From assembly GCA_030248295.1 (NCBI GenBank), contig JASANH010000072.1, positions 248,001 to 312,000 of the forward strand: DNA of 64,000 nucleotides, written 5' to 3'. The DNA comes from Mesodorylaimus sp. YZB2_4. Taxonomy: Eukaryota; Nematoda; Enoplea; Dorylaimida; Dorylaimidae. Of this stretch, positions 47,260 to 56,935 are shown one piece after another. Position 1 is the first letter of the stretch. Every line of letters begins with the position of its first letter. The position numbers were made by a program, and so were the translations under genes. Under the pieces are notes generated by a model. It was not told the DNA's origin. It ran no database searches and worked only from the letters and a program-made list of their open reading frames with translations.

Positions 47260-47969
47260 AGGGATACACTATATGCGCCGAAGGCGCTGGATCGACTGCT
47301 TGGACTCATCACGGTGCTGAAAACGGATGTCGCGAATGATATTACCTATTTATGACACGAATATGCATGATATCGAAAAACGGACAACGGCATTGAGAAG
47401 GAAATAGGATGAGTTGGGCCGTTGAAAACGGGCAGCTCGATTTGTTAAATTTTTCAAGAATTTAAATTTGCTGCTTCGCAGGTACAGAAGGCCACTTACG
47501 TCAGCAAGTTAATGTCTGCTGGAGACGGTACTGAAAGAATGCCAAAAAAAGACTGGAAGCTGATAATACATGAATTAAAACACATGCGAAGCAAGACTGA
47601 AATGATGCTGGTACCACTTTCATCGACTTTCAACGAAGAAAACCGCCTGGGAAGGACTTCAAGGGTTGTATTTATGCAAAATGAATAATCTTGAGTTTAC
47701 TATAATTCCACACACATCTACAGTACGCTGCCCACCTGCAAACTTTGACACAGCGCGGGAAATTTGAATTCTTGAAAAATTTAACAAATCGAGGTGCTCG
47801 ATTGCAGCGGCCCAACTGATCCTATTTCCTCCTCAATGCCGCTATCCGTTTTTTGATATCGTTTATATTCGCGTCACAAATAGGTAATATCATTCGCGAC
47901 ATCCGTTTTCAGCACCGTGATGTGTCTAAGCAGTCGATCCAGCGCCTTCGGCGCATATAGTGTATCCAT
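47260..47969. mobile_element. Foldback DNA element with long terminal inverted repeats and 10-bp target duplication
   Basis: Arms of about 220 bp (47,260-47,475 and 47,760-47,969) are reverse complements, starting GGATACACTATATGCGCCG and including CGCGAATGATATTACCTATT. The direct repeat GACTGGCTGC stands at 47,250-47,259 and 47,970-47,979. The spacer of about 285 bp has no coding sequence. Long TIRs and a 9-11 bp duplication are typical of Mutator-like elements. Confidence 0.85.
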
Positions 47970-47979
47970 GACTGGCTGC

Positions 47980-48573
47980 GGGACGCTGCACTAACTAGCA
48001 GGATGTGTTTACTATCCCCGCACGCTTTAGAGGACACGGCTAACGGAGACACGCATTTTTTAGTCAGACGAATCTGCAAACAAGGAAGCGCCAGACTAAT
48101 GCTCAATGCCTGCGGTAACTAGTGCACAACTTGACCAAAACTGCGAAGCTGTTATCGCGCTTGTTTATGTTATCAGCTTGTAAAGTGTTATTTCAGCTGA
48201 ATCTGGCCCGTAGATCGCCAGTGCCTCGAATGATATCAATTTTAGGAGCATTTTTTCCAGCTTGGCGCTCAGATTTCTTTGTGCATGCATACACACGCAA
48301 ATTTCCAGCTTGTCATCTGACCATCGCGCTTATCTTTCACGAAAAATGAATAGCCTTGGCGACACAGGAGATCTTATCCTTTTTGACTTTTCATTAACTC
48401 CAGAGTCAAGTTTTGAAACCCATACAAACCTTACTGCACTGTATGCACGGCCGAAAGGAATGGAAAGAAGTTTCCCGATTAGGCTACTTCTAGCTGGCCT
48501 TTATGGCACTTTTTTACTTTGTCCACAGTGAACCTTGCGTATCCACGTTTACTATGTTAGCCGTGCGCGTGCT
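47980..48573. other. No gene recognised; short similarity to the 48.6-kb open frame
   Basis: On the minus strand 47,980-48,060 reads SKHILLVSA, echoing WKHILLVSA at the end of the open frame at 48,574-48,930. The frame is otherwise broken. Confidence 0.35.
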
Positions 48574-48930
48574 TCATAATAGCGTCAGCCACTCGGCACT
48601 AACGAGCAAGATGTGTTTCCAACCTGAAACTTGCTCTAAAGCTCCATCGACAAATCTTGTTCCGTCACGCCAATGCATATACCCAATTCTCAGAGGCTGA
48701 AGATTTTCCTGCAAGATTTCTACTGGGAGACTCTTCTTTGTCGGCCAATAGTCCAGACCTAGCTCCTCCATCCGGTTGAAGGAGTTTGTTACGAATCGAT
48801 TTTTGACGTCTAGATTGACGTTGTTGAGTGCTCTGCATTGAATAAAAAAGCACTGCTCTTCACGGAAGAGGACTCGAGCGATGACGACATCGCATTTAGA
48901 CCAGCTTGACCTGAATAGTTTGAGGCTTCA
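48574..48930 (-). other. Unrecognised open frame, possible exon
   Basis: About 118 codons are open on the minus strand, without an obvious start: CDVVIARVLFREEQCFFIQC, NNVNLDVKNRF, RMEELGLDYWP, GYMHWRDGTRFVDGAL, SGWKHILLVSAEW, stop. The composition looks protein-like, and a decayed partner lies at about 47,980-48,060. No family recognised. It may be an exon of an unmodelled gene or a transposon fragment. Confidence 0.3.
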
Positions 48931-49514
48931 AAAGTAAAATCATATCTCGAGTTGTTTTTGTTTTATAAGGACATTCTGAACAAACATCCATGCTACTCAT
49001 ATTTAACAGCTACCACAACTGAAATCCTTTCTTATGAAAACGGATATTTCCACAGCGTTTTCACTTCCCACTAATATTTCTGTCGGCCGACCCCAAACTT
49101 TTTGTATATCTGGTCGTGAGTCAATCATTTTTCTCGGGTTTCGCATAATAAAAATGGCAAGATGGCTTGTAACTCTAATTAACTATGAGGAGAAAAAAGG
49201 AAGCATCAATGCAGAATATTGATCTCATCCCATTTATTACACTAGAATACTTGGAGCCAACACCGTAATAGTGACTGCACATTGTTGTTTGCCTTCGGTT
49301 ATTAAGAAAACCACCGGCATTAGTTTCGGATTGGACAGTGCAGATCGGATGATCTGATCCAAAGTTTTGAATGTTGATTTCTTGGACGGAAAGGATACCA
49401 GGCTCAAAACCCTGTCCCCCAGGAGATGATCCATATCCGACCCGAACCGATGTGATCGTATTGAATCGGGTATAATCCGATCCGATTTGACTGCGACACC
49501 CAGAGCAATTGGCG
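48931..49514. other. Intergenic, no gene recognised
   Basis: Nothing recognised beyond short frames. Confidence 0.35.
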
Positions 49515-49580
49515 CGTCACGTCAAAATGTCGAGCGACAAAATGTCGAGCACGTCAAAGCGTCGGGTGTGAAAAATGTCG
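49515..49580. repeat. ACAAAATGTCG repeat, left member of an inverted pair
   Basis: GTCAAAATGTCGAGCGAC, GAGCACGTCAAA and GTGAAAAATGTCG are repeated as the reverse complement at 52,415-52,480, with a few mismatches. Confidence 0.6.
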
Positions 49581-51039
49581 TCTACAGTATGCAAAATGTG
49601 ATACGACAAAATGTTGTCCGAGTCAAAATTTCGCTGGAGCTAATTTGTGGGGGGGGGGGGGGCGGGACTGTACCTCTCAGAATAACTTATGCTTAGGCTG
49701 AGACAGCAATTAGAAATTATCCTGCTCGATTTTCAGTCTTTTTCGTGCCCTGCTCCTTCTACGGTTGGTACAAAATACTTGATTTGAATGCGTATTGCGT
49801 ATATTTCTTAGTATGTATAGCTAATGATATATCTGGTCCTGAACTGCAAATAACTGTATGTCAATAACTGAAATGGCAGCTTCCACAACAGACGTTAAAC
49901 ATCGCAGAACTTGTCGCTGCCGCTTATGATCAGCATAACAAACGTCTGTGGGGAGAAATTTCTGTTAAGGTTTGATCATGGGTTCTTTCCCAGGGGCCTA
50001 TCCTGGTTTAGCCGGCAGCCCAATAACCCTGGCCAGAAAGGGCTAGAATCCCTTTCTAACTGGTGCCTTTTCTGAGCCATTGTCGCGTTTTGGCAAGTGT
50101 TCCTGTACGGCCAGTCCCGATTCAGCCAAAATCTCTGTACAGCAAGTGCATATGGTAGGGAGTGTTCTCTTTTGGGTGCATGCATCCGCACCCATGACGT
50201 GGTTGGAAATGGTCGAAATGCCAGCAGATCATAATCGAGAACTAAACCTGTAGGTGATTCTACAAAACTGTCACAGTGCCATCCTGCTGCGTTCTTCGTA
50301 GACTCTCAAAATGTCAGAATATGTTATCGATTGAATGTTGGTTTGGTTCCAAATACACATGCCAGATCATGCTATTCATGCTCCTCACCATGTGCTGGCG
50401 CAAGAAATTCAAGCTTGCTCGAATCCTTGGTTCACTAAGCGCATTTCGTAAAATGGGGTTTGAAGTGAGCTCGTTCTTTTAAAGAAGCTACCTTTTCTAA
50501 AAATATTTCGGCCGAATCAGTTTTCTAGTTGAAACGGGACTGGCCAAAGGAAACTCTGGCTGAAACAATACCCTGGCCGAGCTAGGAATTTTCCTGGCTG
50601 AAAGGGATTACAATCGGCACAAGATACCGGGATCAGGATCATTTTCAGGGCACAAGTTGCCGTATATCCTTTTTAGAAATCCAAGAACCTAGCACAGACT
50701 TTGGCTTGGTGGCCCTGGAACCTACACCCAGCAAGCGACCGACTTTGAGCTTCTTCCACAACCTTCTAGGCTAGCTTCGAGTAGCTACAGCGGCGGTCAC
50801 TCACTCACTGTATTAAAGCAGCTCTCTTGCAGGCCGACTATTTGCAAAAATAGGTTTTCTAACTATGAGCATTTTCCTCATGTCCTGTGTGCGCGTAGAC
50901 TTTCTTTGGAAGGATCTTATTGGGAATCCTAATCAGTCATGTTAAATAGTCAGTTACTCTGCGGAATCGAATGCAGATTCTCCCGCCCCGCCACAATATA
51001 TGTGTAAATCAGAAATCCAAATACCAGAATAAAAAAAAA
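49581..51039. other. Non-coding, with GGCTGAA/GGCCAG foldback sequences
   Basis: A poly-G run lies at about 49,649. Segments around 49,990-50,125 and 50,510-50,620 share GGGACTGGCC and GGCTGAA blocks in inverted orientation, suggesting a decayed foldback element. No coding sequence. Confidence 0.4.
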
Positions 51040-51205
51040 TAACCAGAATACGCATTGTATGTATTGCGTACCAGCAAGTTTGCGTATGCGTATATGCGTA
51101 CACCAGGTCGAATGCGTATGCGTTTGCGTGCACGTACACGCATCCAAATTTCGATGCGTAATACGCAAACTTAGCGTATACGTATTTTGTACGCTACCAA
51201 TTGTT
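51040..51205. repeat. Interspersed repeat rich in GCGTATAC, copy 3
   Basis: The longest of the three copies. It contains GCGTATGCGTATATGCGTAC, a CACGCATCCAAATTTCGATG block and GCGTATACGTATTTTGTACG. It is internally palindromic. Confidence 0.65.
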
Positions 51206-51850
51206 GCTCCTTTCTCATAGCAGTAATAAACTTAAAGATCGTCGGATGACAAGCTCCGACCAGCTCTAATAAACCCTGATGCTAGCTAGCCTTCGACTGC
51301 GTTGTCGGTTGGGAAGACCATCGACAACGGCTTCATAATAGTTCCTCAGAGGGATTGGGAACCTCGCCGTTCACGCCCAATTCACTTACCCTCAAAGTAG
51401 TCCAGAAGTGGATGGACCTCCTAGCGCATCTCGACTTTCAGAGCGAGCCCTACTCATTCTACGCCAAAGCTGGGCGTCGGGCAAAGCTCCTTGGCAAGCA
51501 TTGATCAACTCGCAACACAGCATTGTCAGCACAGCACAGCAATGCATGACCGGGTTTTATTGTTTACTTTTGGCCAAAGCGCGTTAATGAGGCATCTTCT
51601 TTTAGGCGATCTTAGGCGATCTTACGCGATTTTTGTTTGCATAGCTGCATGATTGATTGCCGACATTATTGTAGGGTAAACAACGATTCCGCGTCAACAG
51701 CGCGAACGCAATGTTCCCGGAAGTAGGGCGGCAATAACTGGGCATCGCTGTTAACAGCGCGAACGCAACTTTTTTACCAAATGAAAAATGAGAGGACATT
51801 TTTTTTCGTGACTAGGCAGTTGGCCGCATCGGTATATGCAGTAACAAGTA
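51206..51850. other. Non-coding; repeated AACAGCGCGAACGCA motif
   Basis: AACAGCGCGAACGCA occurs twice in direct orientation (about 51,697 and 51,754) and once inverted near 52,370. No gene recognised. Confidence 0.4.
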
Positions 51851-52095
51851 CAGTCGAGTCCGCTTAATATCACCAGCTTCGGACGGGAGGAAAAATTTGA
51901 CAATATCCAGATGGTTACTAAAACCGAAGTACACTGTAAAATGGCCGAAACTTTACTTTTATAAGTTTCATCGCCATTTTGTACCATTTTCATATACGTA
52001 TTCCTAACCTTTTGAAATACGAAACGCTTTTTCAAAACCTGTGATAATAAATGGAGTGTGACATTATCCGGTGTGACTATAACTGGACTCAACTG
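51851..52095. mobile_element. Tc1/mariner (pogo/Tigger-type) MITE, 245 bp
   Basis: The left end is CAGTCGAGTCCGCTTAATAT. The right end, read inverted, is CAGTTGAGTCCAGTTATAGT. Both are flanked by TA. The end sequence and TA target fit pogo/Tigger-type elements. No transposase inside. Confidence 0.7.
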
Positions 52096-53234
52096 TAATA
52101 CCCATTTCCGTTTTGAAAACGCCAACGAGTAAGCGATTTCGTTGAATGCTCACTATAAACCCGCTCAGGAGCACCAAAGTTGTCCATGCTGATAGCGTCA
52201 AAACAATTTTGCGAAAAGAAACGTAGTTTCCAAAAAACCTTGATGAACGGAACTGGTATTGCGCGTTCCCTACAGTACGCTACGTACGTGACGTCCTTAA
52301 GCCTCTCATAAGGCCATTCGCGCTGTTAGCAGCGAAATATTTCTATTTCCACCCTTCTCCACGAAAACAATGCGTTCGCGCTGTTGACTCAGATCGTAAA
52401 CGATTGCCTTGCCGACATTTTGCACACACGACGTTTTGACGTGCTCAACATTATGTCGGTCGACATTTTGTCATGTAATCCTGGGTCAGCTGCCATCGGT
52501 GCCATGCTTGAAGCGTAGACTGAAAGCCTCGACATGTAACAAGGTGTTATGTTAAAGACCCCAGTAGAGATACTACTTTACTGGTCGATAACAAGCAGAG
52601 CAAGTGAGTAGTAGGTGCGCTGCGCTAGTAATACAAGCTGGTAACATTCTCGTAGAAGTAACCTTTGCGGTAGCCTGATCATAAGCGGTGCGTAACAAAG
52701 CGGCGTGAGATTATGACCCTGGAAAGGATGCAAACTACAAATGCCTTCACATCACACAAGGGAACATATACCGCCAACCATCAACTCGAACTTTGCAAAA
52801 CCAAAAATTTTAACATCTTTCCATGTGCAAAAGAAAGCTGTGTGGAAAATATTAGAGGCGTCATATCTGGCCAGCAGTGGTCAGCGCCTGGGAATTTTGG
52901 ATTTTTGTGTGGTACGGAAGCCGAGCGTGAGGATAACCACGCGGGATCCTTTAGAAACTTGGTCTACTATTCGAGGTTTGGGCTTCAAGTTCAGGCTTTC
53001 AACTATGGGGTTCAAGCCTATACATGGAAATATAGCACATTATAGGTAAAAAAAGTCACTTTTGGTCAAAAAAACATAACTTCCTTTTTTTGGGCTTAGA
53101 ACAATTTTAAAAATACAAAAATCACCGCTACATTCTGAGAAATCTGAATCTTTTTTAATATTAGCTTATCTGTGACCGTTCATGAGATATTCAACAAAAA
53201 CCGTCCGTGTCAGTCACACAATCGATTATGGTCC
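52096..53234. other. Non-coding; right member of the ACAAAATGTCG pair at 52,415-52,480
   Basis: The segment 52,415-52,480 is the reverse complement of 49,515-49,580. Two overlapping 100-codon frames at 52,713-53,049 show no domain. Confidence 0.45.
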
Positions 53235-53930
53235 AATTGTTAAAACAGTCCAACACTGTTTTTTTTTTCAATGAAATAGTAGCCTAGGATCACATTCCCA
53301 TCATCGGCTGTCACAGTCATGCCTTGTACAGCTGCTTTAGCTCGATTGGTCAAGTGAACCATCAAATAATTCATTTTGTCAATGTCTGAAATCGATTCAT
53401 TGTCGTGAATTGACGACTCGAAACTGTCCTAAAATTCCTGCCATTTGGTCACAGTGCAATCGAAAGTAGGCAGCTGCAGTTTTGGCAGTTTAATTCTGCC
53501 GACCCTGTCGGTGACGGATTCGACCACACTTTCGGGAGTCGACTCTCGCCCTTTGCTGTTCTCGCTCTCGGGCGACTCGTTCATCCTTGACGTCTCGAAC
53601 ACGACTGATGCGTCTTAATGCGCAATCCAATTCTGCTATTTCACCGTTAGTGTAAATCAACAACTCTTCATCTCTCTCGAAATCTTGGTCGAGTGCACCC
53701 ACTCCTTCAGTTCCTTCCGGTAATTCTGCGGCCTGCTGATGGAGATCATAAAAAGTCGCTCGTTGAGTCGTCAATTGATTCAAATAAATCTCGAATTGCG
53801 TCAACGCATTCGCTCTCTCCTCAGCATCCCTGAATTCATAGGTAATCTGAGGTCTTTCATCCAATAGAGAACGAAGGCTTCGTTGTTGAGGCCTAAGAGC
53901 CCTCATCAAATTTCCAGGTGTCTTGGGCAT
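53235..53930 (-). pseudogene. BEL/Pao gag N-terminal region
   Basis: The minus-strand frame starts with ATG at 53,930 (MPKTPGNLMR). It runs through RSLLDERPQITYEF, ANALTQFEIYLNQLTTQRA and FERDEELLIYTNGEIAELD, matching the coiled gag N-terminus usual in BEL/Pao. After a frameshift near 53,497 it continues as KLPKLQLPTFDC, TKWQEF, a TAG where Trp is usual, DSFESSIHDNESISDIDKMN and LTNRAKAAVQGM. It then ends in a poly-T region. The rest of gag-pol is missing. The 5' UTR, primer-binding site and LTR lie immediately upstream (higher coordinates). Confidence 0.85.
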
Positions 53931-53997
53931 TCCAAAAACTCAAAAATCGGAATCAATTCAAATACAATCAAATTTAAATCAGAACATGGACGACAAC

Positions 53998-54338
53998 CAC
54001 GTTCTGCTACCAATTCTTCTGTTGGGGCAGAAGTTCAGTGGAAGCATTGTTTTCCCAACAGAAGAGAATGGCTGGCTTGGACTTTGTCTTTTTTCTTTTT
54101 CTCACAAACCGACAGCTCGGACCAAGCCTTTACTCGAACAGTACTTTATACATCGTGTACACCGCTCACATGCTACTCACTCGGCGCCTGGCCGGCGGCC
54201 GAGCGGACATATTAGCGGCTTGTCAATCAGCGCCATGTGGGCCAACTCATCAATCGAGCCCGACTCAAATCCCAAACATAATCAGACCCCATAGATGCAC
54301 TGTATAAAATGGTTACTAATCAGACTCGCTTCGCGACA
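53998..54338 (-). repeat. 5' LTR and primer-binding site of the BEL gag fragment
   Basis: On the minus strand the LTR (54,338 to 54,020, 319 bp) begins TGTCGCGAAGCGAG and ends CTTCTGCCCCAACA. Seven bases later comes TGGTAGCAGAACGTGG, a tRNA-Met-like primer-binding site. Related LTRs sit in intron 1 of both receptor genes. Confidence 0.8.
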
Positions 54339-55256
54339 TGCTTTGCAGAAAAGTTTCACTCTGGTACCTTCCTGCGAGATTCACATGTCTGGTCAGCAGA
54401 AGCCACCCAGCTAGATCTACAGTAGCTACCCATTCTTGAGGCCCTTACATTTTTGGAGTGTTAAACGGCTGTGCACCTTTTGCGGTCTATCGTCAATAAC
54501 TAAAGGGATTATCATCCTGGAGCCAGACGCTGTATTGCAAGATTCGCATATCCTTGGCGTTCTCAGAGAGCGAGTGAACATTTGACCGTAATATATTTGA
54601 TACAAATGGGAAAGGACGTCCCTATTTCGTGTGCACTCGCTAATTTATGGATAGGCAATGCGGAATGAGGTGCCGGACTTGCTCCTCCTGCTTGATTTTA
54701 TCACGATCACCAAAGCATCAAGCAGAAGCATGCAACATCCGCTGCTTATGGAACAACACCTTCTCGGAGTAGCATCTGGCATGGCCGGTGACAAAAATGC
54801 ATTTTCGCTGTTTTATTGCCAAGTTCTTTAATAACTTCTGCTGGTCAATTGTTTGTTTTTGGTAACTTCTGCTGACCAGACGTGTAAATCTCACAGGTAG
54901 GTGCTCGAGCAAAACTTTACCGCAAAGCATAATGGCTTGGGGACTTTAGAGGGAGCTTGTTTCACGCCTTCCAAAGGCTTTATAATGGACTCGATTGCAA
55001 GTTTATGAAATTACAGCATTTCAGCTCTGAGCCCCAGAGTTCACTGGGCGCTGCACCTAACAAGTACCATACACAGTAATGAAAAACTGGGTCATCCACT
55101 GCACAAGGTAATATAGATCAGGAAAAGAAGATTATCCTGTCCTATCGACTCCCCACCGACACGAGGCAACAGAAAGACAACGCCCTTGTGATCCAAAAGC
55201 AGTGTCAGCAAGGCTAGCGTCGGCACATTGGCAGATCCCCGCGTATACAAGCAAGA
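54339..55256. other. Intergenic, no gene recognised
   Basis: A direct or inverted TAACTTCTGCTG(A/G) motif near 54,830-54,880 is the only structure noticed. Confidence 0.35.
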
Positions 55257-55958
55257 AATAGATCATTCCCTCATGCATAAATCATAAGATGGAGCCAACT
55301 CTTACAAGCAGTTATAATAAAACTTCAAAATTTACTCAGCTCCAAATAGTTGTTATCACAATTTTCCTGCCTGAAGTTGCATGTCTCAGTTCTTAGGCAA
55401 TTTGGCACACGACAGAACTCATGACTCACTGACTCACGACAAAGAGCTGAAACTCTGTACACTGTTTTTAGAATATGCCCAAACAGGGACTGAACGAGAG
55501 AAAAAAGTTTTCCTGCATGTGAACTGAAATATTATCTGCCACTGTGTACTTGTGTGTTTAACATTCCGAGCATGTGTTACCTAGGCTCCTTGCCCTATTC
55601 TGCTTCGGCTAACTGCTGGATAATCTGAGGATATGTGGAGAACATCTGCAGCAGGAGAACACCAGTGCTCACCGAATTCATTTGCAGACCTAAAGTCCAT
55701 TCTTTGGATGAGTCACCAAATTCATCTTCACTTTGAAGTAATATTTTTATGCACTTATAAAATCCATGCATTGGGTCAAAAGCGCCAGGCACGCAAAACA
55801 TCCCAGTGTCTGGATTTCGTTGTGCTCCATTGCTGCTACGAAGCCACATTCATCGAAATTCCAGCCTGAGTAGGAGATTGCGCAGTTGAAAGAGAGACCT
55901 GTCCTGCAAGTATGGTAAGATTTTTCACAACACAGTCCCGACATCCAGGCTGCGCGAT
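55257..55958 (-). repeat. Right arm of the 700-bp inverted repeat, with a candidate exon
   Basis: Reverse complement of 41,930-42,640. Read on the minus strand, an acceptor (ATACTTGCAG, about 55,904) opens a frame of about 53 codons: GLSFNCAISYSGWNFDECGF, NEIQTLGCFACLALLTQC, stop. The left arm has stops in the same frame. A second 84-codon frame (55,849-55,595) overlaps. It may be a decaying host exon carried in a duplicated segment. Family not recognised. Confidence 0.55.
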
Positions 55959-56321
55959 TGCGACCTCACCTCCCGACTCCACACCAACCATCGCCTAGCT
56001 GCCTCGTAGTGCCATATGAGGATACAATTGCTCACATGAGTCGAAAACTGCTGATAGACGATCAAATCATTTAAAATAAGATTGCTCTATCGGTGCGTCT
56101 GAAAGACAGAAAGCTTGGCATATCTCTCCACTGTGTAGCATGGAAGCTTAACTTGATAGAAGCCGCATCACTTTTCAGACCTCTTACCCTGAAGAAAAAC
56201 TGACAACAAGTTTATATGCCTGGATTATGACTGGCAACTCAGCAGGAATTCTGTGCCGATTAGCTGGAGTTTGATGTGTGCATATAAATAAGCAGTTTCC
56301 TAAGTGGTTTGCTATCTTAAC

Positions 56322-56858
56322 TGTTGGGGTAGAAGCCGAGCGGAGGAGTTTCTGTTTGTTTTCCCAGCGGAAGAGAACGACTTTGATCTTTTGTTTTTTT
56401 CATTTTTCCCACAACCCACCTCTCGAACCAAGCCCTCACGCGGTAAGTTATACATGGGGTACATCACTCACATGCTTCCTCACTTCGCGCCCAGCCAGTG
56501 GCCGAACAGATTCATTAGAGCCCTATCAATTAGCACCGCGTGGGCTGACTCATCAATCGAGTCTTACTAGTATCAAAACAAAAATCTGACAGCAGGTGGT
56601 GCATTGTATGGAATAGTGTAACCCCACTCCACCAAATGTAACCAGGCCTGGCAGGCGTAGGAGGGAGGCGGCCGACCGAAGTCGGCGGGACAAAAACTCC
56701 GACTGGAGCAGGCAAGTCTTGCGACTATACCTACGGCTGAAACGTCAACCCAAGGATATGACGTCTCCCAGCCAGGGGAGAGTATCGATTACTCTCTCCC
56801 ACTCGCCATGGCCTACCAGGCAGGGGGTTACAAAAGTAACTCTGTTTAGCTTCGAGAA
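56322..56858 (-). repeat. Solo LTR (BEL-type) in intron 1 of gene 2, split by a MITE
   Basis: Without the 216-bp MITE it is about 320 bp, the same length as the 54-kb LTR, starting TGTTGGGG and ending in TTCGAGAAA (terminal ACA mutated). It is in the same place relative to exon 2 as the truncated LTR of gene 1, so it predates the gene duplication. No internal retroelement sequence is attached. Confidence 0.75.
56617..56832. mobile_element. 216-bp MITE inside the solo LTR
   Basis: Ends TGTAACCCC and GGGGTTACA. The gene 1 copy of this site is empty (GAATAG runs straight into CAACTCT), which fixes the insertion boundaries. Flanks ATAG and AAAG may be an imperfect short target duplication. A diverged relative lies at 45,900-46,060. 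Confidence 0.8.
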
Positions 56859-56935
56859 AACCAACAATGGCTAGCTCTGATTAAACTCATTTATTTCGGT
56901 CTTGCTTAACAGGTTTTTTTTGTTCATGCGCACAG

